From Planctomycetota bacterium (GTDB taxonomy: Bacteria; Planctomycetota; Phycisphaerae; Sedimentisphaerales; Anaerobacaceae): a stretch of DNA of 5,613 nucleotides. Shown piece by piece: positions 1 to 5,613 of the stretch; within the stretch, counting starts at the first letter, position 1, and each line of letters begins with the position of its first letter. The position numbers and the translations under genes are program-made. The notes under the pieces are model-generated. The model was not told the origin of the DNA. It saw nothing but the letters and a program-made list of their open reading frames with translations, and ran no database searches. Location: the NCBI GenBank assembly GCA_020344865.1, contig CP070830.1, positions 2,646,240 to 2,651,852 of the forward strand. Direction: 5' to 3'.

Positions 1-1
1 A

Positions 2-826
2 AAAAAAGGCTTCACGTTAGTCGAACTTTTGGTGGTGATAGCGATTATTGCGCTATTGATGTCGATATTGATGCCGGCGCTGTCGCGAGTGAGGGAGCAG
101 GCAAAGGTTGTCCTCTGTCAGTCGAACCTCAGGCAGATGGGTGCGGCCTTCGATATGTATACGAGCGATAACAACGGTTATTTCCAGCAGGGCTGGGATG
201 GGCTGCCAAACGGTCCGTGCGGGAGCATTGCGTGCTCGAACTGGTGGATACACGCCATCAAGCCTTACTACGCGGACCCTGATGTGTGCCTTTGCCCGAG
301 GGCGTCCAAGACGGGCTGGGATGAGAATCAAAGCGTATATTGGGAGGGGGGCGCCACGTTTTTGGCGTGGTCGGCTCACGGCTGGTTGGGACCGGAGGGT
401 TCTGTTTACGGCAGCTACGGCGTAAACGGCTGGGTGGAAAACAATCAATGTCCCACTGAATCCTCGCGGACGGCGCAGCGCAGGTGGAGGCACACCGCAG
501 TCGCCGGCGCAGGCAACATACCGCTGCTTCTGGACGCACCGTGGATAGACTGCTGGCCGCTGCATTACGACGAGCCGGCGCCCTATGACGACCAGCAGTG
601 GCAGCAAGGCAGTCACATGGCCCGCTTTATGAAGAACCGACACAACGAGGGCATACAAGCGGTGTTCGTGGATTACAGCGTCCGATGGATAGGGCTGAAG
701 GGGATGTACACGCTGAAATGGAACCGCGATTTCAACGTATCGAATATATATACTTTAGCGGGCGGCGCCGACCGGTCAATCTGGCTGTCGCAGGCTGAGT
801 GGATGGTAAGCTTTAAAGATTACTGA
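2..826 (+). CDS. Prepilin-type N-terminal cleavage/methylation protein, H-X9-D(G) family (5' end outside window)
   Basis: The frame is open from the first bases, so the start codon and a short basic leader lie left of the window; 274 residues are visible. It begins KKGFTLVELLVVIAIIALL, a type IV prepilin/pseudopilin signal: prepilin peptidase would cut between Gly3 and Phe4, with the conserved Glu five residues into the mature protein, followed by a hydrophobic helix to about residue 27. Next comes the usual amphipathic stretch (SRVREQAKVVLCQSNLRQMG), then a Cys- and Trp-rich globular part with a GSYGVNGW segment. The C-terminus has H-X9-D (His codon 641-643, Asp codon 671-673) and ends WMVSFKDY, as I recall for planctomycete members of this family. 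The usual DG is DY here. Such proteins occur in many copies per planctomycete genome and are presumed surface or type II secretion-like pseudopilins; the individual role is unknown. Family assignment is firm, function is not. Confidence 0.9.
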   Translation, partial: KKGFTLVELLVVIAIIALLMSILMPALSRVREQAKVVLCQSNLRQMGAAFDMYTSDNNGYFQQGWDGLPNGPCGSIACSNWWIHAIKPYYADPDVCLCPRASKTGWDENQSVYWEGGATFLAWSAHGWLGPEGSVYGSYGVNGWVENNQCPTESSRTAQRRWRHTAVAGAGNIPLLLDAPWIDCWPLHYDEPAPYDDQQWQQGSHMARFMKNRHNEGIQAVFVDYSVRWIGLKGMYTLKWNRDFNVSNIYTLAGGADRSIWLSQAEWMVSFKDY

Positions 827-857
827 AAGGAGAGTGCGGGTTTTTGTGATAGCTCGA

Positions 858-929
858 GACAGGTGCGAATTAACTGCGAAAGATATGCGAAGGTTATTCG
901 CACGGGTGGTGCGAAGGTTCGTGCCTGTT
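858..929 (+). promoter_or_regulatory. Structured leader with phased TGCGAA hexamers
   Basis: The hexamer TGCGAA occurs at 864, 875, 886 and 910, and its reverse complement TTCGCA at 897. The first four starts are exactly 11 bases apart, about one helical turn. Bases 859-869 can pair with 918-928 without a break (11 pairs, two of them G-U), closing a 48-base interior. Inside, TTCGCAC (897-903) can pair perfectly with GTGCGAA at 909-915 or, as alternatives, with 863-869, or in six-base form with 886-891 or 875-880. TGCGAAGGTT is also a direct repeat (886-895 and 910-919). The element lies between the pseudopilin stop and the next gene. It could be an array of operator sites, a structured mRNA leader, or chance in a short GC-rich spacer. 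It matches no riboswitch class I can recall. Confidence 0.4.
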
Positions 930-942
930 GAAGATTAAACTG

Positions 943-962
943 TTTTGGCGGTGTAGCCAAAA
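943..962 (+). other. Small inverted repeat before the ribosome binding site
   Basis: TTTTGGC (943-949) and GCCAAAA (956-962) form a perfect 7-bp stem around a 6-base loop, ending 17 bases before the Shine-Dalgarno sequence. A run of six T (974-979) lies 11 bases after the stem, too far for a standard intrinsic terminator. It may be a leader hairpin that affects translation of the downstream gene, or a weak terminator of the upstream pseudopilin transcript. Confidence 0.35.
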
Positions 963-993
963 AGAGGTTTAGGTTTTTTAAGGAGGTAGAGCG

Positions 994-3873
994 ATGATAG
1001 GAAGAGTTTATTTTTTGGTTTGTTTTGCGCTGGTTCTGGGCCTTAACAGCGCGGCGCAGGGGGAGGCAATCGAGGTCAACAACTTCAGCTTCGAGTACGA
1101 CGTCAACGGCGTCCAAATCACGGAGAATACTTATATAGGCAATTTGAAGGGCTGGACTGTGCGTGACACGACGGGCTGGGGAGCTGGCTGGTGGTACGTC
1201 AACGATGAGTGGGAGCACGGCGAGGGATTCGTGGCGCCCGACGGCAATGCGGCGATTTTCAACGTTACGTCAGGCGACCCGTGCGACCCGGAGGAGAGTG
1301 GGGAGTGCCAAATCTACCAGGTATTCGAGGACGCGGACGCTATTGTGGCCGCGAACCGGCGGTACACGCTGACGTTTAACGCGATTCGTTTAGGTACACT
1401 ATACACGCCGATTGCATACGGTGTGTTGTTCTACTCGACGGGAGAGGGAGAAGCCAATGAGGTTACGGTGGCGGCCGAGTACAGGGTTCTGACGGCGCTG
1501 CCCTGGACCTCTGTCGGATATACTGGCTGGGAGGAGCTCAAGTGCACTTACATATCGCTGCCTGGCGATGGCAGTATCGGATGGCCTCTCGGCGTGAAGC
1601 TGAGCAATCCGTATCCGTGGTATGAGGGCTATCACACTGTGATGGACAATGTTCACGTGGACTGGGTATGGGCTTCGGATGCGTGGGACCCGAGTCCTGC
1701 CGACGGGGAGAGGGACGTTCCTCGAAGCGTGACGCTTGGCTGGCGGCCGGGTCTTTGGCCTGATGACGTTAACGGTCACGAGGTGTACCTCGGCACGAGC
1801 TGGGCGGAGGTCAACGACGCGACTACCAGCACGAGCGGCGTATATCAGGGCGCTTCGGACGTTAACCATTATGATGTGAGCGGGCTGGAATTAGGCAGGA
1901 CCTACTACTGGCGGGTGGATGAGGTCAATGAGGCTTACGGCGGGACGAATCCACCTCCGCCGCCGGACGGGCGCTGGAAGGGCGAAATCTGGAGCTTCCA
2001 AGCTACCGGATATGCGACCAACCCGAACCCGGCGAACGGGGCCAAGGGCGTACCCCTGGGTTCGTTGCTGAGCTGGAGTCCCGGAACCGATTCGAACTCG
2101 CACGATGTGTACTTCGGCGACAGTGAGAGCGGCGTGACAGACGCCAATACTTTGTCGAGCGAGTATATGGACCGTCAGAGTAAGGACGCCAACGAGTTTG
2201 AGCCGGCGCTGCAGATATCCACTACGTACTACTGGCGGATAGACGAGATTAATGAGACGGCAGGGACTCTGCTTAAAGGCGACATCTGGAGATTTACGAC
2301 GGGCAGCTATGTTGTTGTGGAGGATTTTGACTCTTACATTGACACCGGCGAGCTCTGGGATGTGTGGGACGATTACTGGGTGAACGGGACCGGCTCGGAG
2401 ATTTATATTGAGAAGGAAGCGGACTTGGTCCACGACGGCAACTCGCTGGAGTACCTCTACGACAGCACCATGGATAAGGTCGCAGGTAAGTGGCTTGGCT
2501 CGCGCATTGACGCGGACACCGATAATTTAGAAATCGGTCGTGACTGGGTCGGCGCCGGCGGCAAGGCACTGGTTCTGTGGTTCTACGGTCAGCCGGGCAA
2601 CAGCGCCACAGAAAATGACAAGATGTGGGTGCAACTGGACGATACGAGCAGCAATACGGGCGTCGTGATATACGACGGCGACGCGAACGATGTAACGGAG
2701 GCCGAGTGGCACGAGTGGAACATCGACCTCGCGGCGTTCGATGCGTGCGGCGTGGTCCTGTGGAGCGTGGACAAGGTTCATATAGGCTTTGGCGGTGAGC
2801 AAGGCGAACAGGCCAAAGTCGGCGGCACGGGTACGGTGTACTTCGACGATATGGAGGTCTGGCCGACGAGATGCCGTCCCGAGCTTGCGTATCCTTACGG
2901 TGATTTGACGGAAGATTGCGTTATTAGCGGCCCTGACCTTGATGCATTTACGGGCGACTGGCTGAAGAGGGGCCAGTGGGTTTCTGCTGGGCCCCCGGCC
3001 TCTGACCCGGAGGTGTGGTACCGGTTCGATGACGGGCCCGGCTCGACGATTATCGAGAACGACGGGCTCTGGGGCAGCGGGTACGACATTGCCATCAGCT
3101 CACCCAATGAGTTCGACGAGCCGGGCTGGACGAGTGATACAGCGCCCGCGCTGGACGCGTGCGACCCGAATTATGCGCTTAATTTCGATGGTATGGCCTA
3201 CAACCAGGGTGGTGATTATCTTGAGATACCGAACTCGCCGACGGACAAATTTGTGGGCACTGAGAACATGACGATAGCGATGTGGATAAAGCCGACTGTT
3301 GCTATGGGCGCGGACGACTGGCCGTCTCTGGTAGAGAGCCGGCGAAGGGTCGAGGACGTGTCTGAGGCCAGCGGTTTCGGCTTTGCGTACTACGGCGAAT
3401 TAATTTACTGGTGGAATGACGTTTATTGGGAGTGGTCGAGCGGCCTGTTCCCGGAGGTCGGCGCGTGGAGCTTCGTCGCTGTCGGCGTAGAGCCCACACA
3501 GGCAACGATGTATCTTTCAGACGGCGTGGACGTGGAATATGCCACGCACACAGCAACACATGGTCCGTTAACGGACTGGGAGACCGGCTGGACCAACATG
3601 ATTGCCGGCAATACTGTCTATGCCACGCCGCACGGATATTTCAACGGCAAGATAGACGACGTTCGCCTGTACAACAAGACGCTGACGTTGGGCGAGATTA
3701 TGGGCCTGTACGGGATAGAGGGTATGGTGTATCTGCCTTTGGAATCGGACGCCGACTTAGTAATAGGCGAGAAGAATCCGAGCGACCCGTGCGCGCCTAT
3801 AGACGACCAGGTCGACTTCAGGGACTACGATGTTTTGGCGGATAACTGGCTGAAGCAGTACTTGTGGCCGTAA
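994..3873 (+). CDS. Large secreted multidomain protein with sugar-binding-like, FN3-like, LamG-like and dockerin-like parts
   Basis: The start is fixed by AAGGAGGT (980-987), six bases before ATG, and by a signal peptide at residues 1-25 (hydrophobic core VYFLVCFALVLGL, probable cleavage after QGEA). Predicted parts: residues 26-226, a jelly-roll-like module opening IEVNNFSFE; about 229-337 and 338-437, two FN3-like repeats with TYYWRVDEVNE and TYYWRIDEINE; about 438-627, a second beta-sandwich module from VVEDFDSY to VYFDDMEVW; 636-660, a dockerin/EF-hand-like segment with a calcium loop (Asp637, Thr639, Asp641, Asp648); about 670-908, a LamG/concanavalin-like domain (LNFDG, MTIAMWIKP, FNGKIDDVRLYNK); 933-956, a second, degenerate dockerin-like half ending ADNWLKQYLWP. 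No hydrolase, lyase or protease motif is visible. The architecture suggests an exported adhesive or glycan-binding protein of the kind common in Phycisphaerae. Domain names come from sequence pattern only; the substrate is unknown. Confidence 0.88.
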   Translation: MIGRVYFLVCFALVLGLNSAAQGEAIEVNNFSFEYDVNGVQITENTYIGNLKGWTVRDTTGWGAGWWYVNDEWEHGEGFVAPDGNAAIFNVTSGDPCDPEESGECQIYQVFEDADAIVAANRRYTLTFNAIRLGTLYTPIAYGVLFYSTGEGEANEVTVAAEYRVLTALPWTSVGYTGWEELKCTYISLPGDGSIGWPLGVKLSNPYPWYEGYHTVMDNVHVDWVWASDAWDPSPADGERDVPRSVTLGWRPGLWPDDVNGHEVYLGTSWAEVNDATTSTSGVYQGASDVNHYDVSGLELGRTYYWRVDEVNEAYGGTNPPPPPDGRWKGEIWSFQATGYATNPNPANGAKGVPLGSLLSWSPGTDSNSHDVYFGDSESGVTDANTLSSEYMDRQSKDANEFEPALQISTTYYWRIDEINETAGTLLKGDIWRFTTGSYVVVEDFDSYIDTGELWDVWDDYWVNGTGSEIYIEKEADLVHDGNSLEYLYDSTMDKVAGKWLGSRIDADTDNLEIGRDWVGAGGKALVLWFYGQPGNSATENDKMWVQLDDTSSNTGVVIYDGDANDVTEAEWHEWNIDLAAFDACGVVLWSVDKVHIGFGGEQGEQAKVGGTGTVYFDDMEVWPTRCRPELAYPYGDLTEDCVISGPDLDAFTGDWLKRGQWVSAGPPASDPEVWYRFDDGPGSTIIENDGLWGSGYDIAISSPNEFDEPGWTSDTAPALDACDPNYALNFDGMAYNQGGDYLEIPNSPTDKFVGTENMTIAMWIKPTVAMGADDWPSLVESRRRVEDVSEASGFGFAYYGELIYWWNDVYWEWSSGLFPEVGAWSFVAVGVEPTQATMYLSDGVDVEYATHTATHGPLTDWETGWTNMIAGNTVYATPHGYFNGKIDDVRLYNKTLTLGEIMGLYGIEGMVYLPLESDADLVIGEKNPSDPCAPIDDQVDFRDYDVLADNWLKQYLWP
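1678..2304 (+). repeat. Tandem pair of FN3-like modules inside the large secreted protein
   Basis: Residues about 229-337 and 338-437 of the 959-residue protein share an ordered set of landmarks: PSPADGERDVP versus PNPANGAKGVP, HEVYLGTS versus HDVYFGDS, TYYWRVDEVNEA versus TYYWRIDEINET, and KGEIWSFQAT versus KGDIWRFTTG. The codons remain close too: TACTACTGGCGG occurs in both at the YYWR position. This indicates an internal duplication of one beta-sandwich module. The first copy carries a Pro-rich insert (NPPPPPDG) before its last strand. Confidence 0.75.
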
Positions 3874-3923
3874 TCCGTTTTTGAACAAGGCCGATTAGTA
3901 TGGCCGACGAGTTAGCATCGATT

Positions 3924-3967
3924 CGGGGCCTGTACTGATGAGTTGGGTACAGGCCCCGCTTGTTTTT
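3924..3967 (+). terminator. Intrinsic terminator of the large secreted protein gene
   Basis: CGGGGCCTGTAC (3924-3935) and GTACAGGCCCCG (3947-3958) form a perfect 12-bp GC-rich stem with an 11-base loop, followed directly by CTTGTTTTT. It begins 50 bases after the stop codon at 3871-3873. The T-rich tail is only on the plus-strand side. Read from the minus strand the stem is followed by AATCGATGC, so it should not work efficiently for the convergent esterase gene. Confidence 0.9.
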
Positions 3968-4039
3968 GGAGCTCATGAGGCGCATCACGGTTTTGAGACT
4001 GCTTCGTGGTCCGACTATTCGCAACAACGGGAGGCCAAG

Positions 4040-5155
4040 CTATTTATCGGTTTCGAAGAGGAGGGGGACAAAGTCATTGAGGTATCTGCGCCAGACGCGC
4101 CAGTCGTGTGCGCCGTCGGTAATGTGGGCGACGCGCTTGATTTTTTTGTCTTTGAGGGTTCGGAGGAATCTGGTGTTGGCGTCGAAGAGAAAATCCTTTT
4201 TGCCGCAGCCGACCCAGAGCAGGCGGAGGCGGGCGTTGGTTGAGTCGGGGTCGGAGAGGAGGGGCTTGTATTTGGCCTCGTCGCGGACGGCGGCACTGAA
4301 GGCGCCCACGTAACTAAATACATCGAGGTTGCCGAGGCCTATGGTTACGGACTGGCCTCCGCCCATTGAAAGGCCGACGATGGCCCGATGGTTCGGGTCG
4401 GTACTGACACGGTAGCGGTGCTGGATGTAAGGGATGACATCGTCAATCAGGTCACGCTCGAAGGCGGTGGTGTCTCGCCTGTCGAGGCCATCGGGAGTTC
4501 CGGCAGGGGTATGGCCGTAGGGCATTACGACGAGCATGGGGACGGCCTTTTTCTGGGCGATGAGATTGTCGAGAATCACGTTTGCGCGACCGACGGTGGT
4601 CCAGGTATCCTCGGTATCGCCGCTTCCGTGCAGGAGGAACATTACAGGGAATTTTGCCTTCGGGTCTTTGTCGTAATCGTGCGGAGTGTAGACGTAGAGC
4701 GGGCGGGTGATGCCGAGTGATTTCGATTCGTAGCTGTGAATGTGGAGTGCGCCGTGGGGAACGCTCTGGCGCTGGAAGAACATGGGTCTGTCGCCGGTCA
4801 CATCGACGAGGCTCTTGGAGCGTTTCCAGAACTTTATGGCGGGATTGACGGGGTCGGCGATTTCGAGGCCGTCGACGATAAAACTGTAGACGTAGATATC
4901 GGGTTCGGCAGGGCCGAGCGTTATGGTCCAGACCCCATCGGTATCCTTGTTCATGTGAAGGGAGTCGGCAGCGAGCTGAGCGCTTAGGCGGACGGAGTCG
5001 GCGGCGGGCGCGTAGAGGCGGAAAGTCACCGTCCGGTCGGGGTGGACCTGCGGTGATATGACCTGACGGGCGTCGGCGGTAGGGGCAAGCTGCAAGATTA
5101 ATGAAGGCAAAAGAACCGCAAACACAACTGTACGAGTGAATTGAGGTATTCTCAT
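4040..5155 (-). CDS. Secreted carbohydrate esterase, CE1 / esterase D-like family, with N-terminal E-set domain
   Basis: A 371-residue exported alpha/beta hydrolase. I chose ATG at 5155 because GGAG (plus-strand 5163-5166) lies seven bases upstream; the in-frame TTG two codons earlier would leave only one base of spacing. Residues 1-29 are a signal peptide ending PTADA. About 31-118 resemble the immunoglobulin-like (E-set/CBM48-like) domain seen before many CE1 esterases (VTFRLYAPAADSVRLS, DGVWTITLGP). About 133-367 form the catalytic domain: HGSGDTEDTW with the oxyanion-hole region at 176-177, nucleophile Ser263 in GLSMGGG, probable acid Asp321 in GCGKKDF, and His350 in GAHDWRVW. All three catalytic residues are present and length is normal. 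CE1 members include feruloyl and acetyl-xylan esterases, and related enterochelin-esterase-like proteins. An exported enzyme acting on acylated plant or algal polysaccharide is the likeliest role; the substrate cannot be read from sequence. It is convergent with the preceding gene and has its own promoter. Confidence 0.92.
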   Translation of the reverse strand: MRIPQFTRTVVFAVLLPSLILQLAPTADARQVISPQVHPDRTVTFRLYAPAADSVRLSAQLAADSLHMNKDTDGVWTITLGPAEPDIYVYSFIVDGLEIADPVNPAIKFWKRSKSLVDVTGDRPMFFQRQSVPHGALHIHSYESKSLGITRPLYVYTPHDYDKDPKAKFPVMFLLHGSGDTEDTWTTVGRANVILDNLIAQKKAVPMLVVMPYGHTPAGTPDGLDRRDTTAFERDLIDDVIPYIQHRYRVSTDPNHRAIVGLSMGGGQSVTIGLGNLDVFSYVGAFSAAVRDEAKYKPLLSDPDSTNARLRLLWVGCGKKDFLFDANTRFLRTLKDKKIKRVAHITDGAHDWRVWRRYLNDFVPLLFETDK

Positions 5156-5532
5156 TTCCAAGCTCCAAACAGACTAAATAGCATTTGATGACAGAATCGT
5201 CTGCACAGCAAAGAGGATGATATTATACAGGCCGGGTTCGGGCAGATTCAAGCCAATATCCGCTGGTCAATGACGCAAAGGGGCGGCAAAATATGGGTCT
5301 TTGGATCTGTGCTTTTAGGTCCGAGAAACAGGGCGGGGTGATGTTTTGGGGTCGGGTCGGGCTGGTGTCGACGAGCAGGAATTGGGGGCAATGTCGCGAT
5401 TAGGGGTGCTTATAAGCGGTTTCCGGATAAAAAGAACGATTGGAGGGATTATTGCGGAAAACATGGGGTTCGATTGCGCCGATAATTTCAGAGTGCCTTC
5501 GTTTTGGCACGGCGGTATTAGGGTGAGGACTT
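5156..5532. other. Divergent intergenic region
   Basis: This stretch of 377 bases separates the esterase start from the next prepilin-type gene. It holds the esterase ribosome binding site and promoter at its left end, a G-rich tract at 5331-5361, and a small inverted repeat GTGCC/GGCAC (5493-5497 and 5506-5510) shortly before the plus-strand gene. Only short, poorly supported reading frames are present, for example 5270-5341. I see no convincing plus-strand promoter, tRNA, or mobile-element end. Confidence 0.6.
5222..5251 (-). promoter_or_regulatory. Sigma-70-like promoter of the esterase gene
   Basis: On the minus strand, TTGAAT (plus 5246-5251) is followed after 18 bases by a perfect TATAAT (plus 5222-5227). 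Transcription should start near 5215, giving a leader of about 60 bases before the ATG at 5155. The -10 matches the bacterial consensus exactly and the -35 matches four of six bases. Orientation and distance suit the esterase. This is inference from consensus; planctomycete promoters are less well characterised. Confidence 0.6.
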
Positions 5533-5613
5533 ATGGGGCATTACACATCCAGCGGCGGGAGGAGACCGGCAAGCGGAATGACGCTTGTGGAGATGATTCT
5601 TGCCATGGCCATC
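5533..5613 (+). CDS. Second prepilin-type protein (3' end outside window)
   Basis: Twenty-seven codons are visible. The ATG at 5533 is the first start after an in-frame TGA at 5524-5526, and GAGG (5525-5528) lies four bases upstream, which is a rather short spacing. The product has a 15-residue polar leader ending RRPASG, then MTLVEMILAMAI. This fits a prepilin signal cut after Gly15, with Met at mature position 1 and the conserved Glu at position 5, running into a hydrophobic helix. It is therefore a type IV pilin/pseudopilin-like protein, possibly a component of a type II secretion-like apparatus. The leader differs from that of the first prepilin-type protein and the helix is methionine-rich, so it need not belong to the same subfamily. 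The rest of the protein is not in the window. Confidence 0.75.
   Translation, partial: MGHYTSSGGRRPASGMTLVEMILAMAI

Noticed and set aside
858..929. CRISPR-like array or known c-di-GMP riboswitch in the leader.
   Set aside because: The repeat unit is only six bases with five-base gaps, far too short for CRISPR, and the sequence lacks the conserved core I know for c-di-GMP riboswitches.
943..979. Hairpin plus T-run as an intrinsic terminator of the first pseudopilin gene.
   Set aside because: The stem is only 7 bp with three G-C pairs, and the T-run begins 11 bases after it, overlapping the region just before the next ribosome binding site.
1399..2802. Several minus-strand open frames of 70-180 codons opposite the large secreted protein gene.
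   Set aside because: They are Arg/Pro/Val-rich shadows created by the codon use of the plus-strand gene. They overlap one another and lack domains.
4388..4987. Two plus-strand open frames (4388-4720 and 4736-4987) opposite the esterase.
   Set aside because: They are antisense shadows. The minus-strand frame has a complete signal peptide, E-set domain and catalytic triad, and the plus-strand products resemble nothing.
5270..5341. 23-codon plus-strand ORF in the divergent spacer.
   Set aside because: Very short, with no convincing ribosome binding site and no recognisable motif.
5391..5613. Open plus-strand frame from ATG 5391 to the window end (74 codons), in a different frame from the prepilin-type start at 5533.
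   Set aside because: Its last 27 codons are the out-of-frame reading of a clear prepilin signal (MTLVEMILAMAI). The upstream part resembles no family, and GGGGG is the only nearby candidate ribosome binding site.

Overview
The window looks like part of a planctomycete chromosome, most likely from the Phycisphaerae. This is inferred from protein style, not from a marker gene. Three traits point that way: pseudopilin-like proteins with a GFTLVE start and an H-X9-D tail motif; a large secreted protein combining fibronectin-III-like, LamG-like and dockerin-like parts with WRVDEVNE and ADNWL signatures; and a secreted family-1 carbohydrate esterase. Base composition is moderately GC-rich. No RNA genes, insertion sequences, phage genes or CRISPR arrays are visible.

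Layout from left to right. (1) Positions 2-826, plus strand: a prepilin-type (G/H-X9-D family) protein whose first codons lie left of the window. (2) Positions 827-993: a leader of 167 bases with helically spaced TGCGAA hexamers, several competing hairpins, a possible 30-34 codon ORF and a strong ribosome binding site. (3) Positions 994-3873, plus strand: a 959-residue exported multidomain protein with sugar-binding-like modules and no recognisable catalytic domain. (4) Positions 3924-3967: a clear intrinsic terminator for that gene. (5) Positions 4040-5155, minus strand: a secreted CE1-type esterase with a complete Ser-Asp-His triad, convergent with the gene before it. (6) Positions 5156-5532: a divergent intergenic region holding a good sigma-70-like promoter for the esterase and a G-rich tract. 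(7) Positions 5533-5613, plus strand: the first 27 codons of another prepilin-type protein, cut by the window end.

All four proteins carry export signals: two prepilin-type N-termini and two classical signal peptides. A coherent reading is a cell-surface or secreted locus concerned with polysaccharide. The 959-residue protein would bind glycan or surface material, the esterase would remove acyl groups from a polysaccharide or glycoside, and the pseudopilin-like proteins would be inserted through the prepilin peptidase or type II secretion-like route. That functional link rests on proximity and domain type only. No established novel system is visible. The most unusual non-coding signal is the structured, periodic leader at about 858-929.
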